Positions 60,402 to 64,000 of a DNA stretch of 64,000 nt are shown here, piece by piece. Origin of the DNA: Microbacteriaceae bacterium VKM Ac-2855 (GTDB taxonomy: Bacteria > Actinomycetota > Actinomycetes > Actinomycetales > Microbacteriaceae). The position numbers and the translations under genes are program-made. The stretch covers positions 310,001 through 374,000 of the forward strand of contig JABMLG010000003.1 in assembly GCA_013204985.1 (NCBI GenBank), in the 5' to 3' direction. Every line of letters starts with the position of its first letter. Positions within the stretch are counted from its first letter, which is position 1. Below the pieces are notes generated by a model. That model did no database searches. It had not been told where the DNA came from and worked only from the letters and a program-made list of their open reading frames with translations.

Positions 60402-60968
60402 ATGAGCACCGACGCCGAACCCGAACGATGGACGCAGGCCGCGGTCTACCCCGACATGTGGGCCGACCCCGACGCCGACCCACGCGACACAGGCGCCGAC
60501 GCGCCGGACGGCGAGGCTCCGACTCTGCAGGAGTACCTCTCCGACTACCGCCTCACCCTCGTGATGAAATGCGAGGGCCTCACCCCGGAGCAACTGGCGC
60601 GCCGCTCGGTGCCGCCGTCGACGATGTCGTTGCTGGGTCTCGTGAGGCACCTCGCCGAAGTCGAGCGAGACTGGCGCACGTGGCTCGCCATCGACTCACC
60701 ACTGCCGCGCATCTACGGCCCACACGACGCCGACTTCGACGGCGCGGTCGCCGACCTGGACGTGATCGAGGAGGCTTGGGCCTCGCTCGCCCACGAGCAG
60801 GCGGCGACGGATGCGGCCATCGCCGAGCATCCCGATCTCGGCGAGCGCGTGGGCGGCGACCGCATCCCCATCCGCAATCTGATGGTGCACCGCATCGAGG
60901 AATATGCCCGGCACTGCGGCCACGCCGACCTGCTCCGCGAATGCGTCGACGGGCGCGTCGGACAGTAG
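60402..60968 (+). CDS. DinB-family protein (DUF664)
   Basis: 188-aa four-helix protein: TLQEYLSDYRLTLVMKCEGL, SLLGLVRHLAEVERDW with a metal-type His, and MVHRIEEYARHCGHADLLRE with two further His. These are metal sites of DinB-like thiol-dependent enzymes. Target substrate unknown. ATG 60402 is the first start at the family's N-terminus. Confidence 0.85.
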   Translation: MSTDAEPERWTQAAVYPDMWADPDADPRDTGADAPDGEAPTLQEYLSDYRLTLVMKCEGLTPEQLARRSVPPSTMSLLGLVRHLAEVERDWRTWLAIDSPLPRIYGPHDADFDGAVADLDVIEEAWASLAHEQAATDAAIAEHPDLGERVGGDRIPIRNLMVHRIEEYARHCGHADLLRECVDGRVGQ

Positions 60969-60978
60969 CGCGGCCGCG

Positions 60979-62976
60979 TCAGTCCTCGCGAACCACCGCC
61001 ACCGCTCCCGCGCGGAGCGTTACGCGCCCCTCGCACCGCGTCCCGCTGAGCAGCTCGACACCCGATGCCTCCGCCCAGCCGTCCGCGTCCGTGTGATTCA
61101 CCACGAAGAGGTACGACGCCTCCGCCGAGGCTCGGCGAATTGCCTCCACCCCAGGAGACACGACCGCCGCAGGCTCGATGCCCACCTCCTCGAGGATCCG
61201 CTCGATCAGCGCACCCAGAGAATCGGGCTCGAGATCGGCGGAGAGGTACCAGGCCGCACCCGCACCCACCGAGCGGCGAGTGATGGCCGGATGCCCCGCC
61301 GTCGCGCCGGTCGCGTAGCGAGCGACGATGGTCGCATCCGGTGCCTCCAGCAACTCGCTCCAGCGGCGGACCCGCCAGCCGTTGTCGAGCTCGACCGGTT
61401 CGGCGTCGGTGAGCGGATAGAACTCCTCGCTGCGCACGCCGAGCAGATCTCGGAACGCGCCGGGGTAGCCGCCGATCCGAACGGTGTTGTGCTCGTCGAC
61501 GATTCCCGAGAACCAGGTGATCAGCACCGTGCCGCCCGCCTCGACGTACTCGGTGACGCGGCGGGCGTTCTCGTCCGAGACGAGGAAGAGACCCGGCACG
61601 ACGACGAGGTCGTACCCGGCCAGTGACGACCAGCTCGGCAGCACATCCGCGGTCACGGCCCGCTCGAAGAGCGCGTTGTGCACGGCACGCGCGGTGTCGG
61701 CGTAGCTCGGGCGGTTGATCGGCTTGAGCCCGCTCTTCAGCGCCCAGCCGGCCTCGTTGTCGTGCAGCAGGGCCACCCGAGCGCCGACGACGACCGTGTC
61801 GGCGATCTCACGCAGGGCGACGAGGTGGGCTCCGAGCCGGGTGATGTCGCGGAAGATCCGCGAGTCCGTGCCTGCGTGCGGCAGCATCGCCGAGTGGAAC
61901 TGCTCGGTGCCCGACCGGGACGCCCGCCACTGGAAGAACATCACGCTGTTCGAGCCACGGCCGAGGTGCGCGATCGCGTGGCGGATCATCTCGCCGGGCC
62001 GCTTCGGCTGATTGATCGGATGCCAGCTGGCCGCCCCCGCCGCGTGTTCCATCAGCATCCACGGGCCGCCGCTCGAGATGCCGCGCATCCGGTCGCCGCT
62101 GAACGAAAGCTCCTGGTGCCGCAGGGGGTCGGGGCCGTAGGTGTAGTGGTCGTTCGCGACGATGTCCATCTCGGGTGCCCAGCGCGCGTAGTCGACCACG
62201 TCGGGGCCGAGGCCGACCATGAAGTTCGTCGTCACAGGCAGATCGGGGGTGTGCCGCTTCAGCACCGTACGCTCGGCCCGGTACTGGCCGAGCAGCTCGT
62301 CGGAGGAGAACCGTTCGAAGTCGAGCAGCTGCCCGGGGTTGTGTGCGGTGATGCCGCCGGGCGTGGTCACCTCTTCGAACGAGGAGTAGCTGTTGCCCCA
62401 GAACGCCATGCCCCAGGCTTCGTTAAGCGCCGCGACGTTGCCGTACCTCGCTGCAACCCACTCGCGGAACCGTGCGTTCGAGACCGGGCAGTGGCAGCGT
62501 CCGTTGCCGCCGCCGAGTTCGTTGCTGACATGCCACATCCGTACCGCGGGGTGACCGGCCACGTGCGCGGCGAGGCGCTCGACGATGCGGAGCGAGTAAG
62601 CGCGGAATGTCGGGTTCGACGGGCAGAAGCCGAGGCGGCCGCCGGGCGCGAGCGGATGCCCGTGCTCGTCCTGCGGCAGGATCTCCGGGTGCAGGCGGTG
62701 CAGCCACATCGGCACTGCCGCTGTGGGCGTCGCGAGATCGACGGCGATGCCGTTCTCGTGCAACAGGTCGAGCATCCGATCGAGCCAGGTGAAGTCGAAC
62801 AGCCCCTCGCGCGGTTCGTAGACGACCCACGAGAAGACTCCCAGCGTCACCAGGTTGACCCCGGCATCGCGCATCAACTCCATGTCTTCGAGTACCACCT
62901 CCCACGGCCACTGCTCGGGGCTGTAGTCGCCGCCGAACGAGAGCGCGTCGGTGGGCCAATGGTCGAGGGTGCTCAT
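60979..62976 (-). CDS. GH42 beta-galactosidase
   Basis: 665-aa glycoside hydrolase family 42 enzyme releasing galactose from beta-galactosides. Start FGGDYSPEQWPWEVVLEDME is typical. Acid/base E153 (WHVSNELGGG) and nucleophile E310 (WMLMEHAAG) are present. C118, C161 and C163 probably hold the structural zinc. A trimerisation domain and a small beta domain follow. No signal peptide. It overlaps the upstream alpha-galactosidase gene by 4 nt, indicating an operon for galactoside use. It is the most downstream gene of that operon in view. Confidence 0.92.
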   Translation of the reverse strand: MSTLDHWPTDALSFGGDYSPEQWPWEVVLEDMELMRDAGVNLVTLGVFSWVVYEPREGLFDFTWLDRMLDLLHENGIAVDLATPTAAVPMWLHRLHPEILPQDEHGHPLAPGGRLGFCPSNPTFRAYSLRIVERLAAHVAGHPAVRMWHVSNELGGGNGRCHCPVSNARFREWVAARYGNVAALNEAWGMAFWGNSYSSFEEVTTPGGITAHNPGQLLDFERFSSDELLGQYRAERTVLKRHTPDLPVTTNFMVGLGPDVVDYARWAPEMDIVANDHYTYGPDPLRHQELSFSGDRMRGISSGGPWMLMEHAAGAASWHPINQPKRPGEMIRHAIAHLGRGSNSVMFFQWRASRSGTEQFHSAMLPHAGTDSRIFRDITRLGAHLVALREIADTVVVGARVALLHDNEAGWALKSGLKPINRPSYADTARAVHNALFERAVTADVLPSWSSLAGYDLVVVPGLFLVSDENARRVTEYVEAGGTVLITWFSGIVDEHNTVRIGGYPGAFRDLLGVRSEEFYPLTDAEPVELDNGWRVRRWSELLEAPDATIVARYATGATAGHPAITRRSVGAGAAWYLSADLEPDSLGALIERILEEVGIEPAAVVSPGVEAIRRASAEASYLFVVNHTDADGWAEASGVELLSGTRCEGRVTLRAGAVAVVRED

Positions 62977-64000
62977 GCGTGGTGGTCCGCTTTCGAATCG
63001 GGAGAGGAATCGGGAGAGGAGGTCAGGGTGATCACGCGGGCCGACGGCGCAACCGGGGCGGTCACGTGCAGCTCGCCCGCCGATGCGTCCCAGTGCCACG
63101 ACCATCCGGCGCTCTCGGCCGCGGGGGCCGCGGAGGCCGGGAAGACCGGGAAGAAGGGTGTCGTGGTGAGCTCCCGCCCACGCCAGTTGGGCAGCGGCAG
63201 AACCACGGATTCCGGTGCTCCCGGCCGTCGCCAGACGCTCAGATGGGCCGCCTCGCCGGTGCGCAGGCCGAGCGCCAGCCACGGATCGTCCCAGCCGGGC
63301 AGACCCAGGGGCCAGAAGGGCTCGGACGCTTCGATCGTCGCCAGCACCTGCTTCTGCGCCGCGACGGCCTCGTGGACCAGAGCCCGCTCGGCGTCGCTCA
63401 TCCGATTGAGGTAGCCGGAGAGGTACATCCGGCCGAGTACGCCGTTCACCAGCGCGAACGTCATCAACTCCGTACTCGAACCGGCGAGAGGGTATGCCCA
63501 GTTGCCTGCCTGCTCCGGCAGCATCGACGCCGGCGCCGCGGCGGCGATCGATGCGTACATCACCGGATCCTGCTGGTCGGAGGTCGATTGCAGGTGCAGT
63601 CGCGAGAGCATCGCGTAGTCCATCCGCATCGCTCCGGACGCGCAGCTCTCGATCAGCAGCGACGGATGCCGCGCCTGCACGGCATCGATCCAGTCGAGCA
63701 GCGCACGAGCGTGCCCGAGCAGACCGGCTCCAGGCGAGACGGCGCCGAGGTCGGTGCCCGGGCCGGGCATGGTGTTGTAATCCATTTTGATGAAGTCGAC
63801 GCCGTAGTCGCGGACGATCCGGTCCACTACCTCGTCGAGGTGCGCTCGTGCCGCCGCGCTGCGGAGATCGAGCAGGTGCCGGCCGTGTTCGGCGACCCGC
63901 ACGCCTGCCCTCGAGAAGAACGCCTCGTCCGGCAGGGTCCGAGCCAGTGGCGAGCGCACCCCGATGACTTCGGGCTCGAGCCAGAGCCCGGCGATCATGC
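62973..64000 (-). CDS. GH36 alpha-galactosidase, C-terminal part (runs off the edge)
   Basis: About 342 residues of a larger protein whose N-terminus lies beyond the window. GLWLEPEVIG, nucleophile Asp in FIKMDYN, ESCASGAMRMDYAM, and acid/base Asp in STSDQQDP identify clan GH-D family 36. It would release galactose from alpha-galactosides such as raffinose sugars. The shorter ATG at 63998 is internal, not the start. A Ser/Asp-rich tail overlaps the GH42 gene. Confidence 0.88.
   Translation of the reverse strand, partial: MIAGLWLEPEVIGVRSPLARTLPDEAFFSRAGVRVAEHGRHLLDLRSAAARAHLDEVVDRIVRDYGVDFIKMDYNTMPGPGTDLGAVSPGAGLLGHARALLDWIDAVQARHPSLLIESCASGAMRMDYAMLSRLHLQSTSDQQDPVMYASIAAAAPASMLPEQAGNWAYPLAGSSTELMTFALVNGVLGRMYLSGYLNRMSDAERALVHEAVAAQKQVLATIEASEPFWPLGLPGWDDPWLALGLRTGEAAHLSVWRRPGAPESVVLPLPNWRGRELTTTPFFPVFPASAAPAAESAGWSWHWDASAGELHVTAPVAPSARVITLTSSPDSSPDSKADHHA

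Overview
The window is 64 kb of high-GC actinobacterial DNA. The gene content points to the Microbacteriaceae, probably Microbacterium or a close relative. The pointers are a levodione-reductase-type dehydrogenase that closely resembles the Leifsonia/Corynebacterium aquaticum enzyme, F420/LLM and DUF222-HNH proteins, TAGGCT-type promoters placed directly ahead of start codons, and a MurE paralogue whose DAP-binding motif has diverged. Species is not determined. Most of the window is ordinary chromosome carrying three accessory patches.

Layout. 1-2.7 kb: a two-component pair whose kinase has lost its ATPase domain at a junction with a hicAB toxin-antitoxin module and decayed ParB-like and SDR remnants. 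2.7-5 kb: a CopB-type copper ATPase behind a CsoR-like palindrome. 5-11.4 kb: LacI regulator, GH1 beta-glucosidase, DHA2 drug exporter and a MurE-family ligase. 11.5-14.9 kb: an intact response regulator/kinase pair and a VanY-type D,D-carboxypeptidase. 15-20.7 kb: a polymorphic toxin island next to IS3 debris. It holds an LXG toxin with a GH-E nuclease tip, ankyrin-type and DUF2185 immunity genes, an orphan endonuclease tip, two tandem immunity paralogues, and scars of the same LXG toxin core between them. 20.7-38 kb: housekeeping (amidase-domain wall protein, ECF sigma with Asp23 proteins, polar amino-acid ABC transporter, ribokinase, aldo/keto reductase, phosphoglucomutase, prephenate dehydratase, VIT1/CCC1 protein, lipid kinase, seryl-tRNA synthetase, HAD phosphatase). 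Long palindromes sit in many of the gaps, including a four-copy tandem array at 29.65-30.0 kb.

38.08-44.68 kb: a 6.6 kb integrative element in tRNA-Ser(UGA), bounded by 33-bp direct repeats. It carries a tyrosine integrase, XRE and excisionase-like proteins, a small winged-helix-like protein followed by 22-23 bp-spaced iteron-like repeats, several small proteins, and a cargo pair of an ImmA/IrrE metallopeptidase overlapping a class III nucleotidyl-cyclase-like protein. I consider this pair the best candidate for an undescribed defence or stress system.

44.7-48.1 kb: CPBP-family membrane protein, NDH-2-like oxidoreductase, F420-dependent LLM oxidoreductase. 48.2-58.6 kb: levodione-reductase-like SDR followed by a Nit1C (nitrilase, cyanide/nitrogen-starvation) cluster arranged around a divergent promoter that contains a consensus GlnR box. 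The cluster has radical SAM, a GNAT-AIR synthase fusion, the small MSMEG_0572- and MSMEG_0570-type proteins, a nitrilase, a flavin oxidoreductase, a second nitrilase homologue lacking the catalytic Cys and Glu, a glycosyltransferase and an AMP-binding ligase. 59-64 kb: DUF222-HNH protein, DinB protein, and a GH42 beta-galactosidase/GH36 alpha-galactosidase pair running off the right edge.

All calls come from reading the sequence and from family knowledge; no database search was run.
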